NCBI GenBank assembly: GCA_964464035.1
Contig: CAYXEN010000002.1
Location: 1-64,000 of the forward strand
DNA: 64,000 nucleotides
Direction of reading: 5' to 3'
Source of the DNA: CAYXEN01 sp964464035
GTDB lineage: Bacteria; Krumholzibacteriota; Krumholzibacteriia; WVZY01
Shown: piece by piece, positions 53,636 through 62,997 of the stretch
How the letters are laid out: every line of letters starts with the position of its first letter
How positions within the stretch are numbered: position 1 is the first letter of the stretch
Made by a program: the position numbers and the translations under genes
Notes under the pieces: model-generated
What the model was told of the DNA's origin: nothing
Databases searched by the model: none
The model's input: only the letters and a program-made list of their open reading frames with translations

Positions 53636-55357
53636 ATGCTCAAGTCACTTCACATACGAAACCTTGCAGTCGTTGAGGACATCACGCTCACGTTCGACCG
53701 CGGCCTCAACGTGTTGACGGGATCGACCGGAGCGGGAAAGTCCCTCATCCTGGGCGCGGTCAATCTCCTGCGGGGTTCGAAGATCGACGGCCGGATGCTC
53801 AGGAGGGGTGAGACGAACGCCCTGGTAGAGGCTACGTTCATCACCGAGGAAGGTGCGGGTCTCCCGCTGGAGGGCGGATCGACAAGGGGGGAGATCACTC
53901 TCGCCAGAAAGATCAATGCGGGAGGCAGGAGCAGGGCATACGTAAACGGCAAGCCGGTTCAGCTGAGTACGATGATCGAACTTGCGCGGGACTTGATAGA
54001 ACCCCACGGGCAGAACGAACAGATGAAACTCAAGTCCCAGGAGAACCACATCGCCTACCTCGATGAATACGCGGGCCTGGATGGGATGAAAGAAGACTAC
54101 GGACGGCTGCTCGGGGAATTCGATTCGGCTCGAAGGCGACTCGACGATTTCAACCAAAGGATGATACTGGTTCGGGAGAAGAGGGAGATCCTGGAACACA
54201 GGATCGAGGATCTCTCTCGCGCCAACTTGTTGGAGGGGGAGAAGGAGGAGTTGGAGAAGAAAGTGGCGATGCTGGAGAACTCCCATCAGATCCTCGAGGG
54301 TGTCGGCATGGCCTGTGACCTGCTCTACGAGAACGAGCAATCCGCATGGAGCCTCGTGAGAAAAAGCTCCGAGGCTCTGGAGCGCATCGCGGGAGTCGAC
54401 GAATTGTTCTCAGATTGCGTGGAGCGGCTGGAGAGCGCCGGGATAGGCATCGCGGAGTGCGTGGACGAGCTTCGGGATTATCTGGACCGCGTGGACTGCG
54501 ACCCTTCCGAACTCGAAAGCATGCAGTCGCGATTGGCATTTCTCCAGCAGGTGGAGAGACGTTACGGCAAGTCGATCGACGAGTTGATCGCCGAAGCGGA
54601 CAAGTGGCGTGAAGAACTGGATTCGTTGGAACTCGAAAACGAGCAGAGAACCCGGTTGGAAAAAGAAGTCCGCGACAAGCTGGAGCGCCTGCGAGAAAAG
54701 GCCCTCGAGCTGAGCAGAAAACGAGAGCGGGCCGCCGCGCAATTGGATCGCCGGGTGACCTCGTCGCTCCGAGAGATGCGCATGCCGGACGTGGTGTTCA
54801 GGACCGATATCGAGTTTGTCGAGTCCCCGGACGGGATAATGGACATCGAAGGAAAGAAGATCAAGATTTTCCAAGACGGGATCGATCGGGTGGAATTCTT
54901 CATAATCACCAACAAGGGGGAAAAGGAAGGCCGCGTCTGCGAGATTGCTTCGACCGGCGAAACCTCGAGGATAGCTCTGGCACTCAAGGATGTGATAAGC
55001 TCGAGGAGGAAGAGCAGCGTTCTGGTATTCGATGAGTTGGACGCGGGAATAGGCGCCGACATGGGGGAAGCGATTGCGGAAAAATTGTTGTCCTTGAGCG
55101 GGAAGTACCAGATCATAGCGATAACCCACATGCCGCAGATCGCGGCGGCTGCGCACAGGCATCTCGTGGTTTCCAAGCGGGTGGAGGGAGGCAGGACGCG
55201 AGTCGAGGTTGAAGAGGTGCGGGGTGGCAAGAGGGAAGAGGAGTTGGCCAGGATGCTCGGCGGCGGGGGCGACGACATGGAGAAAGTACTTGCCTTGGCT
55301 TCCGAAATGTTGCATGCAAGAAAAGCCCGTCGAGATTACGAAGGCATGCGCCCGTAG
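53636..55357 (+). CDS. recN: DNA repair protein RecN
   Basis: 573 aa. SMC-like ATPase: Walker A GSTGAGKS at 29-36 (canonical RecN has GETGAGKS), a long coiled-coil middle, the QxxH-like IEPHGQNEQMKLKS, and a C-terminal Walker B VLVFDELDAGIGADMGEA followed by IAITHMPQIAAAAHRH. Acts in double-strand break repair. The last ten bases of the gene are also the start of tRNA-Arg. Confidence 0.96.
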   Translation: MLKSLHIRNLAVVEDITLTFDRGLNVLTGSTGAGKSLILGAVNLLRGSKIDGRMLRRGETNALVEATFITEEGAGLPLEGGSTRGEITLARKINAGGRSRAYVNGKPVQLSTMIELARDLIEPHGQNEQMKLKSQENHIAYLDEYAGLDGMKEDYGRLLGEFDSARRRLDDFNQRMILVREKREILEHRIEDLSRANLLEGEKEELEKKVAMLENSHQILEGVGMACDLLYENEQSAWSLVRKSSEALERIAGVDELFSDCVERLESAGIGIAECVDELRDYLDRVDCDPSELESMQSRLAFLQQVERRYGKSIDELIAEADKWREELDSLELENEQRTRLEKEVRDKLERLREKALELSRKRERAAAQLDRRVTSSLREMRMPDVVFRTDIEFVESPDGIMDIEGKKIKIFQDGIDRVEFFIITNKGEKEGRVCEIASTGETSRIALALKDVISSRRKSSVLVFDELDAGIGADMGEAIAEKLLSLSGKYQIIAITHMPQIAAAAHRHLVVSKRVEGGRTRVEVEEVRGGKREEELARMLGGGGDDMEKVLALASEMLHARKARRDYEGMRP

Positions 55358-55420
55358 CTCAGTGGATAGAGCACCGGCCTCCGGAGCCGGGTGCCGCAGG
55401 TTCGAATCCTGCCGGGCGCA
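55348..55420 (+). tRNA. tRNA-Arg (CCG), overlapping recN, no encoded CCA
   Basis: Acceptor stem GCGCCCG (55348-55354) with CGGGCGC (55413-55419), discriminator A. Anticodon stem CCGGC/GCCGG, loop CTCCGGA with anticodon CCG, T-arm GGTTCGAATCC. The mature 5' end overlaps the last 10 nt of recN including its TAG. Unlike the other four tRNAs in this window it lacks a CCA at the 3' end, so it depends on the CCA-adding enzyme. Confidence 0.95.
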
Positions 55421-55507
55421 AATCCACCTTCCGCTCTCAACCCTCGAGACAGGGAACATCATGCCGGAGCGAGGACGTTGGACGCCCAAGCGGAAAGGAA
55501 ATGGACC

Positions 55508-55717
55508 TTGCTGAGCTACTTGTTGCGATTCTTGTTCTTTGTGCTTCTGCTCAGGCTCCTTTCGCCCTTTTTCAGGGGCTTGCGCAAGCTGTTCACTTCT
55601 TCTTCGAACCCCGGATCCACGGGTAAGCCCCCGAAGAAAACCCCCGATTACTCCGACTTGACCCCGTACGAGATCGAGGACGCAGAGTACGAAGAGTTGA
55701 AGGAGAAGCGCCCGTGA
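55508..55717 (+). CDS. Small membrane protein of unknown function
   Basis: 69 aa from a TTG at 55508 with GGAAAGGA upstream. One long hydrophobic stretch (LLRFLFFVLLLRLLSPFF) is followed by a basic, Ser/Pro-rich linker and an acidic tail ending EIEDAEYEELKEKRP. The stop overlaps the GTG of the next gene (GTGA), suggesting coupling. No family recognised. Confidence 0.55.
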   Translation: MLSYLLRFLFFVLLLRLLSPFFRGLRKLFTSSSNPGSTGKPPKKTPDYSDLTPYEIEDAEYEELKEKRP

Positions 55718-56034
55718 TCTTCAAGCAAAAAAAGGTCAGGAGATCCGACAAGTTCAGGTTTCGCTACGTTCGTGCTCGCACCAGTCGAAGGGAAGTATTG
55801 GCTTCCCAGTATTCGATCGCCGTGGTCCAGGCGGCATTGGGCATAGCGCTCCTCGTGGCTTCGTACGAGAGCTTCCGTGTTTTCAGGTTGCGCGGTCCGA
55901 GCCTGCCTTTCCTCGCCAAGTATTCTCTATCCTTCCTTTTCCTCCTGGGGGGAATATTTTCCCTTCGTTCCGGGCTCCGAAGATTCCGCATCCTGCGCCG
56001 CGACGGCGCGAAAGGGCCGAGCAAGCCGGCATGA
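55714..56034 (+). CDS. Small membrane protein of unknown function
   Basis: 106 aa, GTG start overlapping the previous stop by 4 bp. A very basic N-terminus (FKQKKVRRSDKFRFRYVRAR) leads to two hydrophobic segments (YSIAVVQAALGIALLVASY and LAKYSLSFLFLLGGIFSL) and a basic C-terminus. It forms a two-gene unit with its neighbour. No family recognised. Confidence 0.5.
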   Translation: MIFKQKKVRRSDKFRFRYVRARTSRREVLASQYSIAVVQAALGIALLVASYESFRVFRLRGPSLPFLAKYSLSFLFLLGGIFSLRSGLRRFRILRRDGAKGPSKPA

Positions 56035-56165
56035 CAGGCGCCGGCGTATGGATTCCTTCTTAACCCAAACCATGGCATAGGTTTTGCACAAAAGCGGGGG
56101 AGCATAGGTCCGGCCTCCATGCGGATTTAATTCATTTTATCAAGTGAACGTCGCAAGCGATTGCA

Positions 56166-57224
56166 ATGAAAAAACTTGAAAAACACAAGGATCTTCTTTT
56201 CTCGACCATCTCCGAGATCACGAGCCTCATAATTGCCGGCAACGACAAGAAAATAATTATCCAGAAGCTCCTTGATTGTTCCCTGAGGATCTTGGAAGCG
56301 GAGAAGGTGTATCTGCTGGAGCTGAGCGGCGAAAGGATAATCAAGTATTCCAAGTCCGAGGACGGTATGGAAGACGGGGAGATGAGCATCGAGATCGTGC
56401 CGGGAAAGACGGGAGTCATGGAGTGGATGATAAAAGAGGGAAAGGACAGCGAGCTGATGCACAAGGGCGAGGAGCTGGCTTTCGACGTCCCGGTGCTGGC
56501 GGACCATTTCCTCAGCGACGGGGACAAGGCGCGAATAATAATCTCCGCGCCCCTAGTGGCGAAGAAATCGATGTTCGGGTTGCTGGTGGCGTTGCACAAG
56601 AGCGACGGCGGGCTGTACTCCAAGGAGGACATCAAGCTAATAACCGTGTTGGCGAACCAGGCTGCGATCGCGGTTGAAAACACGATCCTCTACCAGAAGC
56701 TCGAAAAGGAGGCGGTCACCGACGGACTCACGGGAGTATTCAACTACCGTTTCCTGATGACTTCGCTGGAGCGGGAGATCAAGCGAGCCGCGAGATTCAA
56801 CCAGGTTTTTTCCTTCGTGATGCTCGATGTGGACAATCTGAAGAAATACAACGACACCCTCGGCCACCTCTACGGGAGCCAGGCCCTGAAAGAAATTGCG
56901 ATCATCATCAAGAACAACTGCCGTGAGATCGACTTCGTCAGCAAGTACGGCGGAGACGAGTTCGGGATCATTCTCCCCCAGACCGATCTCGAGGGGGCGG
57001 AGAATGTCACGAAGCGCATAGTCAGCGCGGTGAGCAGCCACAGGTTCGACGGAACCTCCGCGGGGCTTCTCACCTGCAGTGCGGGCATCTCGCTCTTTCC
57101 CAAGGACGGCAAGACGGCTAAAGAGCTGATCGCAAGCGCCGATAAGGCATTGTATCAGGCCAAGCGCTCCGGAAAGAACAAGCTGTCGACGACGATGGAT
57201 TTGATCGTCGATGTCAGCGACTGA
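56166..57224 (+). CDS. GAF-GGDEF diguanylate cyclase
   Basis: 352 aa. A GAF domain covers about 10-175 (VYLLELSGERIIKYSKSEDG and later FGLLVALHKSDGGLYSKED). The GGDEF domain runs about 180-345, with DGLTGVFNYRFL, YNDTLGHLYGSQALKEIA and the active site GGDEF at 262-266. An inhibitory I-site RxxD (R253-D256) lies five residues before it, so product inhibition is expected. It makes c-di-GMP. It stands 33 bp or more upstream of the exopolysaccharide genes, which c-di-GMP commonly controls. Cytoplasmic; no TM segment. Confidence 0.93.
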   Translation: MKKLEKHKDLLFSTISEITSLIIAGNDKKIIIQKLLDCSLRILEAEKVYLLELSGERIIKYSKSEDGMEDGEMSIEIVPGKTGVMEWMIKEGKDSELMHKGEELAFDVPVLADHFLSDGDKARIIISAPLVAKKSMFGLLVALHKSDGGLYSKEDIKLITVLANQAAIAVENTILYQKLEKEAVTDGLTGVFNYRFLMTSLEREIKRAARFNQVFSFVMLDVDNLKKYNDTLGHLYGSQALKEIAIIIKNNCREIDFVSKYGGDEFGIILPQTDLEGAENVTKRIVSAVSSHRFDGTSAGLLTCSAGISLFPKDGKTAKELIASADKALYQAKRSGKNKLSTTMDLIVDVSD

Positions 57225-57301
57225 TTTCTGGTTTCCACTTCCGGAATATCTCGTGTATGATGGAGCGGAGCCGTAGTCGATTCAAAAAGAAGAGGTATCA
57301 T

Positions 57302-58597
57302 ATGGAGTTATTGGAAAGAATCAGGAACAAGGACGCAAGATTGTGCGTCATAGGGCTCGGGTACGTCGGGCTGCCTCTCCTCGTCGAGTATGCCAAGGCG
57401 GGGTTCAATACGATCGGTATCGACATCCAGGCGGACAAAGTGGAGAGAGTCAACAAGGGTGAGAGTTACATCGCCGACGTTCCGTCTTCGATCCTCAAAG
57501 AAGTCGTGAGCGAGGAGAGGCTGAAAGCAACAACCGATTTCAGCGTGTTGAACTCGGTCGATACCATCAACATATGTGTTCCCACGCCTCTGAGGAAGAC
57601 CCGCGATCCGGACATATCTTTCATCGTAAACGTGGTGAAGGAGATCAAGAAATATCTTCACGAGGGACAGCTCGTCATCCTGGAGAGCACGACCTATCCG
57701 GGCACGACCGAGGAAGTGATTCTTCCAATGCTGGAAGAAAGCGGTCTCGAGGTGGGAGAGGATTTCTTCCTGGCCTTTTCTCCGGAAAGGGTGGATCCAG
57801 GCAACAAGAAATACAACACGAAGAACATTCCCAAAGTGGTGGGAGGAATAACCCCCCGCTGCACGGAAGCCGCTTCCGAGCTCTATCGGGCCGCGTTGAC
57901 GAGGACGGTTCCGGTCAGTTCGGCGCGAGTAGCGGAGACCGTAAAGCTGCTGGAGAATACTTTCCGGAGCGTCAACATAGGCCTTGTGAACGAGATAGCT
58001 CTGATGTGCAACAAAATGGATATCGACGTATGGGAAGTCATAGAGGCGGCCGCGACCAAGCCTTTCGGCTTCATGGCATTCTATCCCGGGCCGGGTCTGG
58101 GCGGCCATTGCATTCCGATCGACCCGTTCTACTTGTCTTGGAAGGCCAGGCTCAGCGGGTTCGAGGCGCGGTTCATAGAGCTGGCGGGCCAGATAAACGG
58201 CTCCATGCCCGAATACGTGGTCCAGAAGATCACGGACGCGCTCAACAGGCTCCGCAAGAGCGTCAATGGATCGCGCGTGCTCATCCTCGGCGTCTCCTAC
58301 AAGGAAGACATAGACGATACGCGGGAATCGCCCGCTCTCGACGTGATAAGGCTCCTCCAGCAGAAAGGAGCGGAGGTGGTCTATCACGATCCCTTCGTTT
58401 CGCCCGGCGCCAAGGACCTCGAGGACATCGTCGGCATAGAGCTCACGCCCGATAGAGTCAAGAGCTGCGACTGCGCGGCCATCATCACGGGGCACTCCGG
58501 CGTCGATTATGGAATGGTGTTGGAGCATATTCCCGTGCTTGTGGATACACGGAATGTCCTCAAGGATTTTTCATCGGACAAGATCGTGAAGTTGTAG
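57302..58597 (+). CDS. Nucleotide-sugar dehydrogenase, UDP-GlcNAc/ManNAc type
   Basis: 431 aa from the ATG at 57302 (AGAGG 7 nt upstream); an upstream ATG at 57257 is not supported. UDP-sugar 6-dehydrogenase family: NAD-binding CVIGLGYVGLPLLVEYAKAG, then INICVPTPLRKTRDPD, ESTTYPGTTEEVI, FSPERVDPGN, and the catalytic Cys in GGHCIPIDPF. The sequence pattern fits the WbpA/WecC-like group that oxidises UDP-N-acetylhexosamines to uronic acids. First gene of the exopolysaccharide cluster. Confidence 0.93.
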   Translation: MELLERIRNKDARLCVIGLGYVGLPLLVEYAKAGFNTIGIDIQADKVERVNKGESYIADVPSSILKEVVSEERLKATTDFSVLNSVDTINICVPTPLRKTRDPDISFIVNVVKEIKKYLHEGQLVILESTTYPGTTEEVILPMLEESGLEVGEDFFLAFSPERVDPGNKKYNTKNIPKVVGGITPRCTEAASELYRAALTRTVPVSSARVAETVKLLENTFRSVNIGLVNEIALMCNKMDIDVWEVIEAAATKPFGFMAFYPGPGLGGHCIPIDPFYLSWKARLSGFEARFIELAGQINGSMPEYVVQKITDALNRLRKSVNGSRVLILGVSYKEDIDDTRESPALDVIRLLQQKGAEVVYHDPFVSPGAKDLEDIVGIELTPDRVKSCDCAAIITGHSGVDYGMVLEHIPVLVDTRNVLKDFSSDKIVKL

Positions 58598-58632
58598 ACA
58601 AGCATGGCCTGTGGAAACAGGAAGGAGTCCAG

Positions 58633-59580
58633 ATGTCCAGATATCTCGTGACCGGTGGAGCGGGGTTCATAGGCTCCAATATAGTGGCGGAACTCTTGCG
58701 CAGGGGCGAGCAAGTCAGAGTGATAGACGATTTCTCGACCGGCCGGCGGGAAAATATCGAGGAGTTCGCCGGCAAGATAGAGCTCATAGAAGGCGACATC
58801 CGCGACATGAAACTGGTCCGCGAAGTGATGAAAGGAGTGGATTTCGTCCTCCATCAAGCAGCGCTGGCCTCGGTTCAGAGAAGCATAGACGATCCCACGA
58901 GCTCGAACGAAGTCAACATCCAGGGCACTCTCAATCTGTTGGAGGCGGCCAGGCATGCGAAAGTGAAGAAGTTCGTTTACGCCTCTTCCTCCTCGGTGTA
59001 CGGCGACAGCGAGGAGTTGCCCAAACACGAAGGTATGCCTACGAATCCGAAGTCGCCGTACGCGCTGACCAAGCTCACCGGCGAGTGGTACGCCCGCATC
59101 TATGGGAACATCTTCGATGTGGCGACCGTGGGCTTGAGATACTTCAACGTTTTCGGACCCAAGCAGGACCCCAATTCGCAGTACAGTGCGGTCATCCCCA
59201 TTTTCGTCAAGGCTCTCATGGAAGGCCGGCGAGCCACCATCTTCGGTGACGGGGAGCAATCACGCGATTTCACGTACGTCGAGAACGTCGTCAGCGCCAA
59301 CCTCCTGGCCTGCTCCGCCGTTGCTCCCTCGGGGCGGGTGTACAACGTGGCCTGCGGAAAAAGATTTACATTGAATTTCCTGTATGAGAGACTTAGAGAA
59401 ATAATAGGCTCCGATATCGATCCCGAGTACGGACCGGAACGAATCGGAGACGTCAGACACTCGATGGCGTCGATCGATGCCGTGAAACGTGATCTCGGCT
59501 TCGAAGTGCTGGTTGATTTCGAAACCGGTCTCGAAAAGACGGTCGAGTGGTACAGGAAAGTCGAGTTCGCAGGCAGTTGA
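58633..59580 (+). CDS. NAD-dependent nucleotide-sugar epimerase (GalE/WbpP-like SDR)
   Basis: 315 aa, AAGGAG before the ATG. Extended short-chain dehydrogenase: GGAGFIG at the NAD site, VIDDFSTGRRENIEEF, ASSSSVYGDSEELPKHEG, catalytic YxxxK in SPYALTKLTGEWYA, and RYFNVFGPKQDPNSQYSAV. It likely interconverts UDP-hexosamine C4 epimers for the glycan; the exact substrate is open. Confidence 0.92.
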   Translation: MSRYLVTGGAGFIGSNIVAELLRRGEQVRVIDDFSTGRRENIEEFAGKIELIEGDIRDMKLVREVMKGVDFVLHQAALASVQRSIDDPTSSNEVNIQGTLNLLEAARHAKVKKFVYASSSSVYGDSEELPKHEGMPTNPKSPYALTKLTGEWYARIYGNIFDVATVGLRYFNVFGPKQDPNSQYSAVIPIFVKALMEGRRATIFGDGEQSRDFTYVENVVSANLLACSAVAPSGRVYNVACGKRFTLNFLYERLREIIGSDIDPEYGPERIGDVRHSMASIDAVKRDLGFEVLVDFETGLEKTVEWYRKVEFAGS

Positions 59581-59616
59581 ACTCGACCGGATCCCGTTCC
59601 GGATCGAGAGGAAGCA

Positions 59617-60591
59617 ATGAACAAAGCAGGTCTTCTGGGTTTTTCCCTTTTCGTTGCGGCGCTGAGCATGTCCGCCCCGTCCCGCCTCGGGGCGCAACAA
59701 GTCAATCTGCCGGATGATTACAGAGTGGGGACCGGGGACGTGATCTACATCCTGGTCCCGCAGCGTCCCGACCTGAGCCGCGAAGCGAAGATCGACAAGA
59801 ACGGGGATATCACCCTGCCGCTCGTGGGCAACGTCCGTGTCTCCGGGTTGACCGCGCGCGAGATGGAAGCCAGGCTCCTGCAGGCGATGCGCGAGTACTA
59901 CCCGAGTCTGAGCGGTCTATCGGTGAGAATCCAGGAGGCGGTGAGCCAGATAATTTACGTGCTCGGCCAGGTGGGGAAACCCGGAAAGTACGCATTTCCC
60001 GCATCTCCCAACCTGTGGGAAGCGATCCGGGAAGCGGGTGGCCCTACGGCCAACGCCTCTCTCGACAACGTGCGGATCGTGAAGGACAAGAGCAAGGGAG
60101 GAACCAGCGAGGTGGTCAACGTCATGGAAGCCCTCGAGATGGCGTCGATAGACGATCTGCCCGAACTGGAGGGCGGCGATACGGTCGTCATTCCGGAAAG
60201 GGAGACGACTTATGCCGGGAGCTTCGGCGTGAACGTGTTCGGCTCCGTTCAACATCCCGGCATATACAGGCTGCAGGGGAGGCACGATCTCTTGAGCGCG
60301 GTTCTCCTGGCCGGCGGGCCGGCGGGCGGAGCCGCCCTGAATCACATAAAGATAATAAGGCCCGGGAGTGATGGGAACGTCGAGACGATCGAAGTGGATC
60401 TGGAAAAGTATCTCAAGGAAGGTGACCCGCTGTCCAATCCCAAGCTTCAGCCGGGGGATACGGTGCATATCCCGGCGCAAAACCGCATAGCGTTCCTGTT
60501 CAAGAACGACCTCGGATTCATCATGAACATCGTCACGACTGGTGTCACGGTCGCCGCTTTGATTGTAAGCGTAAAGTATTACCAGAGGTGA
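59617..60591 (+). CDS. Polysaccharide export protein (Wza-like) with SLBB domains
   Basis: 324 aa. The signal peptide ends near SRLGAQQ and has no lipobox Cys, unlike most Wza proteins. The Poly_export domain follows (YRVGTGDVIYILVPQRPDLS, IDKNGDITLPLVGNVRVSGL), then two SLBB-type repeats (IIYVLGQVGKPGKYAFPA and VNVFGSVQHPGIYRLQ). A C-terminal hydrophobic helix (FIMNIVTTGVTVAALIVS) could sit in the outer membrane as in Wza. Next to the GumC/Wzz-like gene. Confidence 0.9.
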   Translation: MNKAGLLGFSLFVAALSMSAPSRLGAQQVNLPDDYRVGTGDVIYILVPQRPDLSREAKIDKNGDITLPLVGNVRVSGLTAREMEARLLQAMREYYPSLSGLSVRIQEAVSQIIYVLGQVGKPGKYAFPASPNLWEAIREAGGPTANASLDNVRIVKDKSKGGTSEVVNVMEALEMASIDDLPELEGGDTVVIPERETTYAGSFGVNVFGSVQHPGIYRLQGRHDLLSAVLLAGGPAGGAALNHIKIIRPGSDGNVETIEVDLEKYLKEGDPLSNPKLQPGDTVHIPAQNRIAFLFKNDLGFIMNIVTTGVTVAALIVSVKYYQR

Positions 60592-60604
60592 TCACAGCAC
60601 CGGC

Positions 60605-62284
60605 ATGAGAAAACTCACCGATGATACACAAGATAACTCCTCCAAGCTGAACCTCACCGAGATCTGGAGGGTCGCTTGGCGCAAGAAATACCTCCTCCTC
60701 GTTCCGCTCCTCATCCCTCTCGTGGTTACGCTGATCGGGGTTCGTTTCCTCGTACCCGTGTTCGAAGCGTCGAGCATCATCAGAATGGAGGACAAGAATC
60801 TCCTTACGCGGGAGATGGAAAGGTACATCCAGTTCCAGGACAGGCGCAGGATGCACGACAGGGAAGCGGAAGCCAGGATAAAGTCGGAGCTTGCCACGAG
60901 CAAGTTCCTCGACGAGCTCATCGACAGGTTGGGCATGGACAAGGATCCCAAGATTCTCAAGTGGGCGGAGAGGCAGAGAGCGAACCGCTTCCCGGATCTG
61001 TCGGTCAGGGAACTGGTTCACAGGAAGTTGCGCGGCAGGGTGAAGAAGACCATCAGCGTCGAAAGGGTCGGCCCCGGGATGTTCAAGATTTCGGCGTTCC
61101 ACTTCGATCCCGAAATCTGCTACGTAATCGCGAACGCCGTGACGGAGCTTTTCATACAGAACCAGAAGAAGAAGCAAATAGAGGGCCTTCAAGAGGCGAG
61201 CGATTTCAGCGACGAACACCTCGTGCTATACAAGGAGAGGCTGGAGAAATCCGAGCAGGAACTCGACCGCTTCAAGAAGAAGATGAATCGTTTGAAGATG
61301 AAGGTGATCCCGGTCGGCGAGAGAAACCTTGGCTACGCCGAGACCCTGCTCAAGCAGATCGAGATCAAGATAAACGACGGCAGGGGGATCCTCGGCAAGA
61401 TCGAATCCAATCTCGTCGCCCTCTTCGGTTCGGTGCCCAAGAGTTCAGTGCTCGACGGCGACGGGGAGCTTCGGAAAATACGCACCCAGTTGCTGGCCCA
61501 GTTCGAAACCCAGCTGCTCCTGGAGCTGGGAGCGAGAGGCGAGAAAACCGACGAACTTCGCGAGAGCGTAAGCGACATAACTTCGACCGGCGAAGCTCTT
61601 CAGAAGCGCCTGGCCGAGGTCGTTCCCCGTGCTTTTCCCGACATCTACAAGGATTACTATCCTCTGATCGTCGAGTTCTACTACCAGAAAACGATGGTTG
61701 AAGGCTACGAGAAGAAGAAGACGTCGCTCAAAGGCTACATAAACGATTACAAGCAGAAACTCGAATTGGAACCGCAGTGGGAAAGGCAACTCGCCAAGCT
61801 CAGGGAAGAAGTTCAGCTCAACAAGGACCTGTACAATTCTTTCCTGAAGGCCAAGACGTCAACGCAGATATCGGAATCGGCGCAGAACACGAATCTCGGG
61901 CTGACCATCGAAGTGGTTGAAAAGGCCCGCAAACCGATGTCTCCGGTTCGACCCAACAAACCCAAGATCATCATAATCGCCATCCTCTTCGGCGGTTTTC
62001 TCGGTGTAGGCAGTCTCATCGTTTCCGAGTTCGTCGATACTTCATTCCGGTCCGTCGAAGAAATCCAAAGAGAACTGGGGTTGAAGGTTCTGGGCACGGT
62101 TCCAAGGTTCGAGTTGAACGCCGAATGGGGGGAAAGAGGAGGTTTCCGGCGAGTGCTGGTATGGGTGGCGGCTTCATTGATCATAGGCGGCATAGCGATT
62201 CTGGGGTTCTACTATTACGGAAAATCTTCCACCGGGAATCGCATAGAGATCTACGCATCACAAAGGGTGGAGGATGTGAAATGA
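60605..62284 (+). CDS. GumC/Wzz-like chain-length determinant protein
   Basis: 559 aa. TM1 lies around 33-53 (LLLVPLLIPLVVTLIGVRF). A large periplasmic coiled-coil region follows (about 60-450), with FKKKMNRLKMKVIPVGERN and several helical repeats. TM2 is near 455-480 (IIIIAILFGGFLGVGSLIV), leading into the typical FVDTSFRSVEEIQRELGLK. A third hydrophobic segment (LVWVAASLIIGGIAILGFY) near the end is extra. Controls export and chain length with Wza and the BY-kinase. Its stop overlaps the kinase start (ATGA). Confidence 0.9.
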   Translation: MRKLTDDTQDNSSKLNLTEIWRVAWRKKYLLLVPLLIPLVVTLIGVRFLVPVFEASSIIRMEDKNLLTREMERYIQFQDRRRMHDREAEARIKSELATSKFLDELIDRLGMDKDPKILKWAERQRANRFPDLSVRELVHRKLRGRVKKTISVERVGPGMFKISAFHFDPEICYVIANAVTELFIQNQKKKQIEGLQEASDFSDEHLVLYKERLEKSEQELDRFKKKMNRLKMKVIPVGERNLGYAETLLKQIEIKINDGRGILGKIESNLVALFGSVPKSSVLDGDGELRKIRTQLLAQFETQLLLELGARGEKTDELRESVSDITSTGEALQKRLAEVVPRAFPDIYKDYYPLIVEFYYQKTMVEGYEKKKTSLKGYINDYKQKLELEPQWERQLAKLREEVQLNKDLYNSFLKAKTSTQISESAQNTNLGLTIEVVEKARKPMSPVRPNKPKIIIIAILFGGFLGVGSLIVSEFVDTSFRSVEEIQRELGLKVLGTVPRFELNAEWGERGGFRRVLVWVAASLIIGGIAILGFYYYGKSSTGNRIEIYASQRVEDVK

Positions 62285-62970
62285 AAGCTTCGGATATATT
62301 CGAATACTACGAGAGCGAATCTCCCATCGCCACGGAATTGCGAAGGCTGTATCACAATCTCACTACGCTCGACGGGGACAAGAAGAACAAGTCCTTTCTC
62401 GTTACGAGTTCCGAGAGAGGAGAGGGAAAGAGTACGATAACGTCCCATTTGGCGCTGACCGTGGCGCAGTTTCCAAGGAAGAAAGTCGTCGTGGTGGATG
62501 CCGATTTCAGGCGTCCGAGAATACACCAACTGTTCGGGTTGACCAATGCGGTGGGTCTCATAAGTTGCTTGCGTGACCTGAAGGACCCGATGAGCGTCGT
62601 GCAGGATACGAGGCTGGACAACTTGAAGGTCGTGACTTCAGGGGGATACAGCGAAACGCCGGCCCAGCTTTTCGAAACGGACGCCTTGACCGAATTCATG
62701 GAAAAGATGAAATTCTACTTCGACGTGGTGATCGTGGACGGCGCTCCCATACTTGCGGTCAGCGATACCTTGTTCTTGTGCAACCGGATCGATGCGGTCC
62801 TTTTCGTGGTCCTCGTGGGCCGCACGCCGAAACAAGTGGTCAAGCGCGCCAAGGAAATCTTGGTCGACTCCAAGGCAAACATCGCCGGCGTCGTCGTCAA
62901 CAACGCTTCGGAGGTTCTGCCGTATTACTACGACTACAAGTATTACGGTTACGGGCCCGACAGGGGTTGA
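62281..62970 (+). CDS. Bacterial tyrosine kinase (BY-kinase, CpsD/Wzc-kinase type)
   Basis: 229 aa, ATGA overlap with the Wzz-like gene. Walker A in TSSERGEGKST (about 42-52), Walker A' VVVDADFRRPR (about 70-80) and a Walker B-like VIVDGAPILAV. The C-terminus is a tyrosine cluster, YYYDYKYYGYGPDRG, the known autophosphorylation site of BY-kinases. It regulates polymer assembly and needs the membrane partner to be active, here encoded as the separate upstream gene. Confidence 0.92.
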   Translation: MKASDIFEYYESESPIATELRRLYHNLTTLDGDKKNKSFLVTSSERGEGKSTITSHLALTVAQFPRKKVVVVDADFRRPRIHQLFGLTNAVGLISCLRDLKDPMSVVQDTRLDNLKVVTSGGYSETPAQLFETDALTEFMEKMKFYFDVVIVDGAPILAVSDTLFLCNRIDAVLFVVLVGRTPKQVVKRAKEILVDSKANIAGVVVNNASEVLPYYYDYKYYGYGPDRG

Positions 62971-62997
62971 TTGCAAACGGACAGGTTTGATGATCAA

